A stretch of DNA of 64,000 nt from Clostridiales bacterium (GTDB lineage Bacteria; Bacillota; Clostridia; Christensenellales; Pumilibacteraceae), in the NCBI GenBank assembly GCA_014799665.1, contig JAAVHP010000012.1:186001-250000 (forward strand). Reading direction: 5' to 3'. Of the stretch, positions 34,567 to 44,119 are shown one piece after another. Every line of letters begins with the position of its first letter. Within the stretch, counting starts at the first letter, position 1. The translations under genes were made by a program, and so were the position numbers. Under the pieces are notes generated by a model, which was not told where the DNA came from, searched no databases, and saw only the letters and a list, made by a program, of their open reading frames with translations.

Positions 34567-36003
34567 ATGAAGTCAACATTCGATAAGCAAAAGAACGAAG
34601 CTACGTTCAGAGAAGCGCTCACCGCCGACGAGTGGAACGCCGAGCTTGAAAACGCTTACAACCGCACCAAGGGCCGCTACAAGGTCCCCGGTTTCCGTCC
34701 CGGCAAGGCGCCGCGCAAGTTCATAGAAATGCACTACGGTCCCGGCGTGTTCTTCGACGCGGCGGTTGATCTTTGCATCAACCGTGTATACAACGAGGAG
34801 CTTAAAAACCACCCCGAGCTTCAAGTATTCGGTCAGCCCGAAGTATCGTTCGAAAAAGCGGAGGAGGGCGAAGCGTTCGCGTTCACGTTCAAGGTCACGC
34901 TCTATCCCGAAGTAAAACTCGGCGAGTACAAAGGTATTAAATTGCCCAAGATTGAGTATAATGTGAGTGATGAGGACGTAGCGGAGCGTATCGAAGCCGA
35001 TCTCAAACAGGCGTCGCGCGCAGTGCCCGTAGACCGCGCGGCAAAACTCGGCGATACCGTAGTCATCGACTACGTCGGCTCTGTGGACGGCGTTGAGTTC
35101 GAAGGCGGCAAAGCGGAGAAGTACGAGCTTAAACTCGGCAGCAACACGTTCATTCCCGGCTTCGAAGACGGGCTTGTGGGCGCGGTGAAAGACCAAGAGC
35201 TCGACGTAAACGTGACCTTCCCCGAAGAATACCACGCCGAAAACCTCAAAGGCAAGGCGGCTGTGTTCAAGGTAAAGGTCCACGACGTGACCGAGGAAGA
35301 AGTTCCCGAGCTCACCGATGAATGGGTCAAGGAACGCGGCAGATACGAAACTGTCGACGAGTACAAGTCGGCTGTGCGCGAAAACCTCGAAGCTTCGGCT
35401 AAAAGTCGCACGCGTAACGAGCGCATCGACGCGGCGATGAAAGCTATCACCGACGCCAGCGAGTGCGATATCCCCGAAAAGATCGTAAATGCCGAGGTCG
35501 ACAGAATGTATCACGAGTTCGAGCATCAAATGTCGCACTACGGCATTAAGCCCGAGGATTACCTCAAATACAGCAATTCGTCGGTCGCGCAGTTCCGCGA
35601 GGAGCGCAAAGAGCCGGCGGCGCGTAATATCAAGATGCGCCAGATCATGCGCGCTATCATCGACGCCGAGAAGATCGAGGTGACCGAGGAAGAGATTACT
35701 CAAAAGCTTCGCGATCCCCAGGTCCGCGCCGAACTCGAACACGTCGTCAAACACAACGGCGGCAGTGCTGAAGACTACGCGTACAACGATATGCTTACCG
35801 ATAAATTCTTCGACTTCCTGCTGGGTAACAACGAGTTCGTTCTCGACAAGGCAGAGGAAAAACCCGCCGAGGAGAAAAAGCCTGCCGCAAAGAAACCCGC
35901 GGCAAAGAAAGCGGCGGATAACGCCGAAGGCGAGGAAAAGCCCGCTGCTAAAAAGGCTCCCGCCAAAAAGCCTGCGGCTAAGAAAACCGAACCCAAGGCG
36001 TAA
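34567..36003 (+). CDS. tig: Trigger factor with lysine-alanine-rich tail
   Basis: Ribosome-bound chaperone and prolyl isomerase. The ribosome-docking loop GFRPGKAPRKF lies near residues 43-53. The FKBP-type PPIase domain runs from GDTVVIDYVG to KVKVHDV (about 155-245), followed by the helical chaperone domain. After about residue 430 there is an extra tail of roughly 48 residues built of KKPAAKKPAAKK-type repeats, like a histone H1 tail, not part of the usual 430-aa protein. The ATG at 34567 has GGAGG at ideal spacing; the upstream TTG at 34555 overlaps that site. clpP and clpX follow, the classical tig-clpP-clpX order. Confidence 0.95.
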   Translation: MKSTFDKQKNEATFREALTADEWNAELENAYNRTKGRYKVPGFRPGKAPRKFIEMHYGPGVFFDAAVDLCINRVYNEELKNHPELQVFGQPEVSFEKAEEGEAFAFTFKVTLYPEVKLGEYKGIKLPKIEYNVSDEDVAERIEADLKQASRAVPVDRAAKLGDTVVIDYVGSVDGVEFEGGKAEKYELKLGSNTFIPGFEDGLVGAVKDQELDVNVTFPEEYHAENLKGKAAVFKVKVHDVTEEEVPELTDEWVKERGRYETVDEYKSAVRENLEASAKSRTRNERIDAAMKAITDASECDIPEKIVNAEVDRMYHEFEHQMSHYGIKPEDYLKYSNSSVAQFREERKEPAARNIKMRQIMRAIIDAEKIEVTEEEITQKLRDPQVRAELEHVVKHNGGSAEDYAYNDMLTDKFFDFLLGNNEFVLDKAEEKPAEEKKPAAKKPAAKKAADNAEGEEKPAAKKAPAKKPAAKKTEPKA

Positions 36004-36033
36004 AGCGATAAAACGATAACTAGGTGGCTCTAT

Positions 36034-36639
36034 ATGCGTAAAAACGATATTTTAAACGATTTGGTTCCTATGGTCGTGGAACAGACCAATCGCGGCGAGC
36101 GGTCGTACGATATTTTCTCGCGTATGCTCGAAGACCGCGTGGTCTTTCTTACGGGCGAGATAACCGACGTTACCGCCGACCTCGTGGTGGCGCAGCTCAT
36201 GTACCTCGAAAGCAAAGGCGAGGATAAGGACATTTCGTTGTATATCAACAGTCCCGGCGGCTCGGTCACTGCGGGCATGGCGATCTATGACACCATGAAC
36301 TATATCAAGTGCGACGTGGAAACTATCTGCGTAGGCATGGCGGCGTCCATGGGCGCGTTCCTACTTTCGAGCGGAGCCAAGGGCAAGCGGTTCGCACTTC
36401 CCAACAGCGAGATCATGATCCACCAACCGCTCGGCGGCGCGCAGGGCCAGGCGAGCGATATCGCTATCACCGCACAGCATATCCTTCGCGTTAAAAAGCG
36501 CATGAATATGATACTCGCTAAAAACTGCAATCAGCCGTTTGAGCGTATCGAGCGCGACGTAGACCGCGATAACTATATGTTCGCGGAAGAAGCGAAGGCT
36601 TACGGGCTTATCGATAACATTATAGAAAAGAGACCGTAA
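36034..36639 (+). CDS. clpP: ATP-dependent Clp protease proteolytic subunit
   Basis: 201 residues. The catalytic triad is Ser105 (GMAASMG), His130 (IMIHQPLGG) and an Asp in the DVDRDNYM segment. INSPGGSVTAGMAIYDTM is the conserved substrate-binding strand. It forms the tetradecameric chamber used by ClpX, encoded next. The start follows tig by 30 bp with AGGTGG upstream. Confidence 0.97.
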   Translation: MRKNDILNDLVPMVVEQTNRGERSYDIFSRMLEDRVVFLTGEITDVTADLVVAQLMYLESKGEDKDISLYINSPGGSVTAGMAIYDTMNYIKCDVETICVGMAASMGAFLLSSGAKGKRFALPNSEIMIHQPLGGAQGQASDIAITAQHILRVKKRMNMILAKNCNQPFERIERDVDRDNYMFAEEAKAYGLIDNIIEKRP

Positions 36640-36696
36640 ACTTAGCTCCGCGCTAATAAAATTTAGTATAACAATCTTTTGGAGACTACTGTATAA

Positions 36697-37998
36697 ATGG
36701 TAAACAAAAACAACAACGGTCATGACGAAGCGCATTGCTCGTTTTGCGGTAAACCGGAATCCAAGGTCGAGCGACTGATTGCTGCGCCTACCGATAACGT
36801 GTATATTTGCGACGGGTGTGTGGCTATTTGCCGCGAACAGCTCAGCGAGCAAGCTCACGAGCCTGTAACCGACAAGGTCGCGCTGTTGCCGCCCGAGCAG
36901 CTCAAAGCCGAGCTCGATAAGTATATTATCGGTCAGGACGAGGCTAAGCGTGTGCTGTCGGTCGCCGTTTACAACCATTACAAACGCGTAAACTACAATC
37001 TCAGAAACGTAGGCAAGTCCGGCCGCAAAAAGGACGACGAGCGCACTGCCGCCGAGCGCGGCGAAGCCCCGGACGGAGTGGAGCTCAATAAGAGCAATAT
37101 TCTCATGTTCGGTCCGTCGGGCTGCGGCAAAACTCTGCTTGCTCAAACTCTATCCAAAATACTCAAAGTCCCGTTCGCCATGGTGGACGCAACCACGCTC
37201 ACCGAAGCGGGCTACGTGGGCGAGGACGTAGAGAACATTCTTTTGCGCCTTATTAAGAACGCCGACTATGACATTTCGGCTGCCGAGCGCGGCATTATCT
37301 ATATCGACGAGGTCGATAAGATCGCGCGCAAGAGCGAGAACGTGTCGATCACCCGCGACGTATCGGGCGAGGGCGTTCAGCAATCACTGCTCAAAATCAT
37401 AGAAAGCACTGTGTCGAGCATACCGCCCAACGGCGGGCGCAAGCACCCCCAGCAAGAGTTTATCCACATGGATACGACCAACGTATTGTTCATACTCGGC
37501 GGTGCGTTCGTTGGGCTCGACAAGATAGTAGGAGACCGTTTGGGCAAAACGCGCATGGGCTTCGGCGGCGTGCTCAAAAGCGAAGCGACCGATCCCGACG
37601 TAATGCTTCCGCAGGTCGGTCCCGAGGACTTGATCAAATTCGGGCTTATCCCCGAGCTCGTAGGGCGCGTACCCGTAACGGTTTCGCTCAGAGATCTCAA
37701 ATCGGAGGATCTTGTCCGCGTGCTCACCGAGCCCAAGAACGCTATCGTCAAGCAGTACGTTAAGCTACTCGACCTCGACGGCGTTCAGTTAGAGTTTGAT
37801 GACGGCGCGCTCACGGCGATAGCCGATAAGGCGATTGCGCTCCACACCGGCGCGCGCGGGCTCAGAACGATAGTCGAGAACGCAATGCTCGACATTATGT
37901 ACAAAGCCCCGTCTGATAAATCGATCAAAAAGATCATCATAACGTCCGAAACGATAAGTAGCGGCGCACCGCCCAAGGTCGTAAAGGACGCGGCATAG
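36697..37998 (+). CDS. clpX: ATP-dependent Clp protease ATPase subunit ClpX
   Basis: 433 residues. N-terminal zinc-binding domain (HCSFCGKPE...CDGCVAIC) recognises adaptors and substrates. The AAA+ module has Walker A GPSGCGKTLLAQT, Walker B IIYIDEVDKI, and the pore loop GYVGEDVE. The RKHPQQEF segment and the C-terminal small domain are typical. TTTTGGAGA lies upstream of the ATG. Confidence 0.97.
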   Translation: MVNKNNNGHDEAHCSFCGKPESKVERLIAAPTDNVYICDGCVAICREQLSEQAHEPVTDKVALLPPEQLKAELDKYIIGQDEAKRVLSVAVYNHYKRVNYNLRNVGKSGRKKDDERTAAERGEAPDGVELNKSNILMFGPSGCGKTLLAQTLSKILKVPFAMVDATTLTEAGYVGEDVENILLRLIKNADYDISAAERGIIYIDEVDKIARKSENVSITRDVSGEGVQQSLLKIIESTVSSIPPNGGRKHPQQEFIHMDTTNVLFILGGAFVGLDKIVGDRLGKTRMGFGGVLKSEATDPDVMLPQVGPEDLIKFGLIPELVGRVPVTVSLRDLKSEDLVRVLTEPKNAIVKQYVKLLDLDGVQLEFDDGALTAIADKAIALHTGARGLRTIVENAMLDIMYKAPSDKSIKKIIITSETISSGAPPKVVKDAA

Positions 37999-38005
37999 CG
38001 AAATC

Positions 38006-38034
38006 AACCGCTTGGTAACTCGGGCGGTTTTTTC
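38006..38034 (+). terminator. Terminator after clpX
   Basis: AACCGC pairs with GCGGTT and is followed by TTTTTTCG. Confidence 0.7.
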
Positions 38035-38056
38035 GTGCGGCGTTTTTGTCATACTA

Positions 38057-38085
38057 TTGACAAAAATATGCGGCAAATATATAAT
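38057..38085 (+). promoter_or_regulatory. Consensus promoter ending at the start codon
   Basis: Perfect TTGACA (38057-38062), 17-bp spacer, perfect TATAAT (38080-38085). The ATG begins at 38092, six bases after the -10 box, so transcription should start at the codon itself. Confidence 0.8.
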
Positions 38086-38091
38086 ATACTC

Positions 38092-38409
38092 ATGAAAATT
38101 TATTTGCTCAGAAAATCGATAACCGATCTTAAAAACCCGATCGTTCGCACCGAGTACGAAACCTCTGCTTCGACAGTTCGCGAGTTCGTTACCGAAATGG
38201 TGAATAAGAACTACGCGGCGCGGCGGGTAAAGGACAGCCTTGCGGACTGTATCGCGGTCGCGCTCACGGAGTTCGAGGACGGCGGGTATTACGTAGTAAA
38301 CACTACGCGGGATATCAAATATTCGGCGCTCGACCAAGATCTGGAAATGCACGAAAACGACGAGGTCGTTCTTATCAAGCTTAAATATTTGCGGGGGATA
38401 ATATGGTAA
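38092..38409 (+). CDS. 105-aa protein coupled to the DUF4132-like gene
   Basis: Small soluble alpha/beta protein (MKIYLLRKSITDLKNPI at the start, NDEVVLIKLKYLRGIIW at the end). No family recognised; the strand-rich layout could be a beta-grasp fold, a guess. The start is set by the promoter: the upstream in-frame ATG at 38035 would lie before the transcription start. The end overlaps the next gene by 7 bp, so the two proteins are probably made together and may act together. Confidence 0.75.
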   Translation: MKIYLLRKSITDLKNPIVRTEYETSASTVREFVTEMVNKNYAARRVKDSLADCIAVALTEFEDGGYYVVNTTRDIKYSALDQDLEMHENDEVVLIKLKYLRGIIW

Positions 38410-41400
38410 CCGATAAACGCATATTAAAAGCCATTGCTTCCGTCGACGATCCCGTCGTCAAGTCGATACTCGAACGCGAGGATTACGACGTCGGTCACGA
38501 CGTGGATCTCGATTTCATATTCAAGCACGAAAAGGCTTACCGTAAGCTTATTCCCGATTATTTCGATACCATGGTCGAAGCTATCGAGCGCAACCAAATG
38601 CTCGGTTGGCATTTCCGCACTGTGCTAACGTCGTACCTGTGCCTGCAAACGGGCACGGTTGACCCCACCGACCTGAACTCGGTGAAGAATTTCGAGGCGG
38701 CGGGAATAGATATAACGGCGCTAAGTAATAGGTCTTTAATGAAAGGCTGTATAGACGGCAAGATATTCAAAACGGGTCTGGATAAAAAGAAATTCACCGC
38801 GCAAAACGTTATAGATTTTATTAATAAAAACCCGTTGTACACTTCGTTTTTTTCGCAATTATTGGTCACTTACGACGATACCACGCTGTGGCAAAACTCG
38901 GTAGAGCACGTGATAAACGCCAAGAACGAGGACGGGTTAAGGATAAGCGAGCTACGCGCCATGCTTACTACGACCAATCCGCGCGCGCTCGCGTACTATT
39001 GCGACGAGATAGACAGGCTCGATATTTACAGGTTTAAGGCGTTTAACGAGGTCGCCGTAATGATGGGCGATTATACCGTAGTGCTTACGCCCAAAGAGCT
39101 CGTCGAGGTTCTTCGCGACGCCGCTACCGCCGCCGTGGACAAATACATTTCGGCGGGTTTCAAACGCGCGCATACGTTCACCGAAGCGCTGATAAGGTTA
39201 TATCCCGATAAGGTCAAGGACTTTGTCGCAAGGTCGCTCGAACTCGGTTCGCCGCGCACGCGGCTTGGCGTTCTTCACGCGTTGCCGCAGTATTTTATAA
39301 GCGAAAATGCGGAAGTGATTTTCGGCGGCAAGATCGGTATTTCTATCGAAGAGCTTTCGGTTTTTACTTGGAGAATAAAGGTCGATAGAACGCCCGAAAA
39401 GAACCTTCCTATCATGTTCGACGGGCTTCTTGCCGTGCTCGAACAAATGGACAAGGTCAACTATTATTTCAAAACGGACGACGAGATATCGTTCGCGCAC
39501 GAGCTCAGCAAGTCGAGCGTTGTCGAAGACCTTGCTGAAATCGCCGTAAAGCTCAATAGCCGAAATCGCGCGCTCGTGCTCGACAAAATGTACGATAGCT
39601 TTAAGGACGAAGCGCAGGCGACGTACCTCGGCAAGATAGGAAACTTGACCTCGCTCGACAGGCGTGCGTGCACGATCTGTCTGTTAAAGACGGACGGCTA
39701 TAACGCAAGCAAGCAGTACGACGCCGAAAAAATCACGCTTACGTACGACGAAGCTGTCAAGGTCAGCGACTATCTGAAATCGAAAAAGCAGTCGGTCAAG
39801 ACCAAGATAATCAAGGAGTTTATCAAGTCTAAGGACAGCGATAAAATCGCCGACTATCTTATAGGGTGTAAGGAAGACTACAAAGTTGCGGCGGGCGAAG
39901 AAATACGAAAAAGCTCAGATAAGGTAAGTTGCGAAAAGCTGGATAAGACAACAAGCCGATATTATTGGGAGGCCGAGAGCGTATTCAAGAACGAAAAGCC
40001 GCAAGCCGAAATCGACAAGCTTGCCGCCCTAAAAATTAAAAGCTATAAACCGTGCGTACCGAACGCCAAAAAGCTCCAATCGCTTGCGGATAAACTGACC
40101 GAGCTGTTAAAAACAAACGCCGATTACGAGTATAAGCCCAAGTACGGCGACGCGCTTGTAACGCTCGGTGCGGAGTTCAGGCTCATGGATAACGGCGAGC
40201 CCGCGCTTACCTTCGGCGCGTACCCGTTCGGGAACGAGATACACGATATTATACTATCGGTGTTTTCGGGCAACGAGCTTGCCGATTTATTGGTTTTTCT
40301 TTTCGCCCAAAAATGCGGAAATAAATTATGCAGTGCGCTCTACGGCGACGGCAGGGATGCGAAGGGCGCGCTTGCGGTTTTCGAAAAGTTCGATAAGAAA
40401 TATTTTTCGGTCAACGCGTATACGATATTGCGCGATCTTTTCAGTGCGGCGGTTCGCGAGTTTTTAAACGAGGACACGTCGATTGCGGCGGCGTTGCGCT
40501 TTACCGAAAAAGAAGTTTTGCCGCTGTTAAAGGACGACACGCCGTATGAGTTTTTGCGAGCGCTCGGGCGGTTCGGCGACAATGCGCTGAATGCGCTTGC
40601 GCATATCCTGTGCGTATGGAACAAGAACGACTGCGATAGCACTTGGTTCGAAATAGATATTACGGCAAAGGTGTACGAGGCGGGGTATTTTTCGGACGCG
40701 CTTATGAAGTATTTTATACTCGAATACGACTCGTACTTAGGCATACTTTACGAACCCGAGGCGGAGATTTGCGTACTGCGCGACGACGGCAAATATCCCA
40801 AGTTTAAGGCGTTTATAAACCGTTTTGTCGACGAGGGGCTTCAAACCGAGTTTGCGCGCGGCAGTCTGGAAACGCCGTACGATTCGGTGCTGAGGCGCAT
40901 TCGCCGCATATATGGCGTGGATAACTATATGCACGCGATAGCCGCGCTGAGAGGGCTTACTTGGGTGCGTTCGCCGTACGGCACGAGCAAGGACGATATG
41001 CTGTCCGCCATACTCAAACGCATTGTAAAGACTTCGGGCGAAAGCTACGAGCAGTACGAGAGCAGTGTAAAAAAGTACGGGATCACCGACGACGAGCTTA
41101 TAAAAGCTACGCTGTTCAATCCCGAATACGCTGACTATGCGGCGAAGTATTTGAATATAAAAAATCTCAAACTCGCGGTGTATTGGTTCGTCGCGCACCT
41201 TAACGAAACGGTGGAAAACGAACGGCAGGAACGCCGCGTCGAGCAGATTAAGCAGTTCTCCGATATAAACTATCTCGACTTTAAGGACGGCGCGTTCGAC
41301 TCAAAGTGGTACGCCGAAATGAAATCGTCGGTCGACGAAAAGACCTTGAAGCGAATTTACGACAACGCCAAATACGTGACGGTTGGGGGACTGCACAAGC

Positions 41401-42896
41401 GCGCGCAACGCTTCTTCGACGCGGTTAGCGGCAAGATAACCAAGAAAGAATGTCTTGACAAGATATCGACTACGCGCAATAAAGATTATTGTCTTATTTA
41501 CAGTCTTATTCCTATCGAGAATAGAGCCGATCTCATAGAGCGGTACGAGGTGCTGTCGGAGTTCCTGCGCGCGAGCAAGCAGTTCGGCGCACAGCGTCAG
41601 GCGAGCGAGCGCAGGACGGTCGATATAGCGTTCGAAAATCTCGCGCGCGTCGCGGGCTACGCCGATACCGACGTGTTCGTATTCGAAATGGAATCTGAAA
41701 ACCCGAGCGACATATATAAGCCCTACGATTTCGACGGAGTGACTGTCACGCCGTATATAGACGAGAACAAGTTTAAGGTCGGGTACAGAGTAGAGAAGGA
41801 CGGAAAAACGCTGTCGTCCGTGCCCGCCAAGCAAGCCAAAAACAAGGAATTGGCTGCGCTCCGCGACCAAATAAAGCAGCTCAATAAAAAGTTCAGGCGG
41901 ATAATAACGGGGCTGGAAAACGCTATGAACACGTTGAGCGAGTTCACGGTGGATAGGCTCGTATCCATGAGCCGTGAGCCGCTTATAAAAACTGCGCTCG
42001 GCAAGCTAGTGTTTATGGCAGACGGCAGGGCGGCGGTATTCGACGGAAGCAAGCTGACAGATTTCGACGGCAAGAAGATCTCCGCAGATAAATGCTATAT
42101 CGCGCACGCCGTAACGCTCAAAGAGAACGCGCTCCTCGATAAAGCGATAGCGCATATCGTAAAGAACAATATCAAACAGCCGTTCAAGCAGGTGCTAAGA
42201 GAAATATATATCAAGTCGCCCGAGGAGAAAACGCAGGACGAAGTGCTGCGCTTCCGCGGGTTCAACGTCGATTTGAAGCGTTGCGTCGCCGCGCTCAAAA
42301 GCAAGGGTTGGAGCGTGTCCGAGGATATAGGACTGAGAAAGGTATACTATAAGACCGATACCGTCGCGGCGATTTTCAGGGAGTTCGATATTTTCTATAC
42401 CGTCGACTTCGAAAACCTAAACCGCGAGCTCCACGGCATATATTTTCTTAATAGGCGCGACTGCGAAATCATCCCGCTCGAAAAGGTCGACAGCATAACG
42501 TTCTCTGAAACGTTGCGCGACGTCGATCTTATGATAACGGTAAGCTCGAATACGGTGTACGACTTCGAGCTTGCCAAGTCGACCGTGGAAATACGTAAAG
42601 CGGTACTCACTTCCATAGTCGACATATTGTCGCTTAAAAACGTGACATTCTTAAAGGACAATATCAGGGTGGAAGGGCATTACGGCACGTACGTAGTCAA
42701 TATCCGCACGGGACTTGTGTTCAAAGAGGGCAAGGGCAATCTTTTGCTCGATACCGTGTACAGCGTGGATAAACCGCTGCTCTTGGACTTTGTGGACGAA
42801 GACCCTATGACCGCCGATATAATATCCAAGGCGATAGTTCTATCCGCCGACGAGAAAATTCGCGACGCGGCGATATTGCGCGAGATAAAAGATTAA
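38403..42896 (+). CDS. Giant DUF4132-like protein
   Basis: 1497 residues, no signal peptide or membrane helix, so cytoplasmic. Most of the chain is helical and looks like stacked HEAT-type repeats. The last 280 residues match what I know of DUF4132 (MolR/YehI type): NIKQPFKQVLREIY, ITFSETLRDVDLMITV, RVEGHYGTYVVNIRTG. No WGR domain is seen at the N-terminus, where MolR-like proteins often have one. Function of the family is unclear; E. coli MolR was linked to molybdate regulation. It is overlapped by the 105-aa gene and followed by a tRNA with its own promoter. Confidence 0.8.
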   Translation: MVTDKRILKAIASVDDPVVKSILEREDYDVGHDVDLDFIFKHEKAYRKLIPDYFDTMVEAIERNQMLGWHFRTVLTSYLCLQTGTVDPTDLNSVKNFEAAGIDITALSNRSLMKGCIDGKIFKTGLDKKKFTAQNVIDFINKNPLYTSFFSQLLVTYDDTTLWQNSVEHVINAKNEDGLRISELRAMLTTTNPRALAYYCDEIDRLDIYRFKAFNEVAVMMGDYTVVLTPKELVEVLRDAATAAVDKYISAGFKRAHTFTEALIRLYPDKVKDFVARSLELGSPRTRLGVLHALPQYFISENAEVIFGGKIGISIEELSVFTWRIKVDRTPEKNLPIMFDGLLAVLEQMDKVNYYFKTDDEISFAHELSKSSVVEDLAEIAVKLNSRNRALVLDKMYDSFKDEAQATYLGKIGNLTSLDRRACTICLLKTDGYNASKQYDAEKITLTYDEAVKVSDYLKSKKQSVKTKIIKEFIKSKDSDKIADYLIGCKEDYKVAAGEEIRKSSDKVSCEKLDKTTSRYYWEAESVFKNEKPQAEIDKLAALKIKSYKPCVPNAKKLQSLADKLTELLKTNADYEYKPKYGDALVTLGAEFRLMDNGEPALTFGAYPFGNEIHDIILSVFSGNELADLLVFLFAQKCGNKLCSALYGDGRDAKGALAVFEKFDKKYFSVNAYTILRDLFSAAVREFLNEDTSIAAALRFTEKEVLPLLKDDTPYEFLRALGRFGDNALNALAHILCVWNKNDCDSTWFEIDITAKVYEAGYFSDALMKYFILEYDSYLGILYEPEAEICVLRDDGKYPKFKAFINRFVDEGLQTEFARGSLETPYDSVLRRIRRIYGVDNYMHAIAALRGLTWVRSPYGTSKDDMLSAILKRIVKTSGESYEQYESSVKKYGITDDELIKATLFNPEYADYAAKYLNIKNLKLAVYWFVAHLNETVENERQERRVEQIKQFSDINYLDFKDGAFDSKWYAEMKSSVDEKTLKRIYDNAKYVTVGGLHKRAQRFFDAVSGKITKKECLDKISTTRNKDYCLIYSLIPIENRADLIERYEVLSEFLRASKQFGAQRQASERRTVDIAFENLARVAGYADTDVFVFEMESENPSDIYKPYDFDGVTVTPYIDENKFKVGYRVEKDGKTLSSVPAKQAKNKELAALRDQIKQLNKKFRRIITGLENAMNTLSEFTVDRLVSMSREPLIKTALGKLVFMADGRAAVFDGSKLTDFDGKKISADKCYIAHAVTLKENALLDKAIAHIVKNNIKQPFKQVLREIYIKSPEEKTQDEVLRFRGFNVDLKRCVAALKSKGWSVSEDIGLRKVYYKTDTVAAIFREFDIFYTVDFENLNRELHGIYFLNRRDCEIIPLEKVDSITFSETLRDVDLMITVSSNTVYDFELAKSTVEIRKAVLTSIVDILSLKNVTFLKDNIRVEGHYGTYVVNIRTGLVFKEGKGNLLLDTVYSVDKPLLLDFVDEDPMTADIISKAIVLSADEKIRDAAILREIKD

Positions 42897-42929
42897 TATA
42901 ACAAAAATTTGAAATTCGCTTAAAAACGG

Positions 42930-42958
42930 TTGATTTATTAATAATGTTGTGTTATAAT
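42930..42958 (+). promoter_or_regulatory. Promoter of tRNA-Glu
   Basis: TTGATT (42930-42935), 17-bp spacer, TATAAT (42953-42958). Confidence 0.7.
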
Positions 42959-42976
42959 AAATAAGCTTTTGAGCGA

Positions 42977-43051
42977 GCCACTATAGTCTAGAGGTTAGGA
43001 CGTTGGCCTCTCACGCCGAAGACCCGGGTTCGATTCCCGGTGGTGGTGCCA
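42977..43051 (+). tRNA. tRNA-Glu (CTC)
   Basis: 75 nt including encoded CCA. Acceptor GCCACTA/TGGTGGT, anticodon stem TTGGC/GCCGA with loop CTCTCAC (anticodon CTC at 43010-43012), T arm CCGGG TTCGATT CCCGG. All arms pair. Confidence 0.96.
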
Positions 43052-43052
43052 C

Positions 43053-43089
43053 AAAAACACTCCACACTAATGTGTGGAGTGTTTTTGTA
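43053..43089 (+). terminator. Terminator of tRNA-Glu
   Basis: AAAAACACTCCACAC pairs perfectly with GTGTGGAGTGTTTTT around TAAT. Confidence 0.9.
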
Positions 43090-43175
43090 TTACCACCCTG
43101 AAATATCCCGCGCAGTAGTGTTTTGCTTAATAAAATAGTTCGGCAATTCGGCGCGGGTAACTTCGTAAATACCGC

Positions 43176-43266
43176 GACAAAAATACTTTTGCAAGCAAGT
43201 ATTTTTGTCTTGTATTGACCGCTAGGCGCTCGGCGAAGCCGAAGCTCGCCCGCGATTTCCGCGGGC
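43176..43266. repeat. Hairpin-rich spacer before the PnuC-like gene
   Basis: GACAAAAATACTT/AAGTATTTTTGTC (43176-43209) with TTGCAAGC in the loop region, CGGCGAAGCCG, and GCCCGCG/CGCGGGC (43248-43266). The loop core TTGCAAGCAAG recurs in the spacer at 47555-47586 (opposite strand), and the GCCCGCG unit recurs at 44571-44589. Confidence 0.6.
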
Positions 43267-43291
43267 ATTCCCGATATTTTTATTTTTTATC

Positions 43292-43987
43292 TTATTCCTC
43301 TTTTATTTCTCCGGTCTGTTTGTTCTTCATTCTCGTCCAGCTGATAAAGCCGTATACGTCGTAAACGAAAAATAGGGTAAAGCACACTATCATCGGGATA
43401 TACCCGACGTTCTCGATAGAAGCGAGCACCCATAGCACGATAAGCACAATATCGTTCGCCGCATACGCCAAGCCGTAAAGCGGAATACGCAAAAAGGTTA
43501 GCGCGGCGGCGATAAAGCTGGTAGTGACCGATATAGTGCTCGTTATTAAATTTGTGGTGTTGATAGCGTCGAGAATAAAATAGAACGCCACCGTTACGAC
43601 TGTGGCGAGAATAATCATGACTATGACTTTAACGCGCGTCAGCTTGCCGACCTTTACCTGCGCGCTGTCCTTGTACGGGTTGCGCAGCCACGAGATCGTA
43701 GCGACGAGGGCGGCGGGCGCGCTCATGCCGAGATAGGTGATCATCTCGCCGTAGTACCCGAAAAAGTACGATACCACGCCATAAAACACGGCGAATATCA
43801 TAGTCAGAATTTGCCCTATAACGTTGCCCTTAACTATGAATATAAGCGCGGTTACGCCTGTTATAGACGAAACCAGCGTCAAATAATCGCGCGCGCCGCA
43901 AACGACGAACGAAACGACAATCGCCGCGACCGAAAATACCCACAGTATAATATCGAATTTGTTAAACAGCTTAAATACGTTTTTCAT
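43292..43987 (-). CDS. PnuC-like vitamin transporter
   Basis: 231-residue integral membrane protein with about seven hydrophobic helices. The C-terminal YAANDIVLIVLWVLASIENVG and VYDVYGFISWTRM segments resemble PnuC carriers, which take up nicotinamide riboside or related vitamins by facilitated diffusion. Substrate is unproven. The start is the ATG at 43987 (MKNVFKLFNKFD); the frame stays open further upstream but runs antisense through the tRNA-Ala gene, so that extension is not coding. No Shine-Dalgarno site; the predicted leader is about 13 nt, which leaves no room for a riboswitch. Confidence 0.82.
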   Translation of the reverse strand: MKNVFKLFNKFDIILWVFSVAAIVVSFVVCGARDYLTLVSSITGVTALIFIVKGNVIGQILTMIFAVFYGVVSYFFGYYGEMITYLGMSAPAALVATISWLRNPYKDSAQVKVGKLTRVKVIVMIILATVVTVAFYFILDAINTTNLITSTISVTTSFIAAALTFLRIPLYGLAYAANDIVLIVLWVLASIENVGYIPMIVCFTLFFVYDVYGFISWTRMKNKQTGEIKEE

Positions 43988-44006
43988 GAGAATATTTTGC
44001 TTATTT

Positions 44007-44035
44007 AATATAGCAAGCGCGGCAAATATTGTCAA
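44007..44035 (-). promoter_or_regulatory. Promoter of the PnuC-like gene
   Basis: On the minus strand TTGACA (44035-44030), 17-bp spacer, TATATT (44012-44007). Confidence 0.7.
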
Positions 44036-44119
44036 GCGAAGATATATACGTTTTGCTATGCAAGTTATCCGTGCTCGTGATATATTAAAAATATTGATCG
44101 CTTCGCGGTGATTAAGAAA

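Noticed and set aside
43988..44006. Riboswitch before the PnuC-like gene
   Set aside because: The promoter leaves a leader of only about 13 nt.
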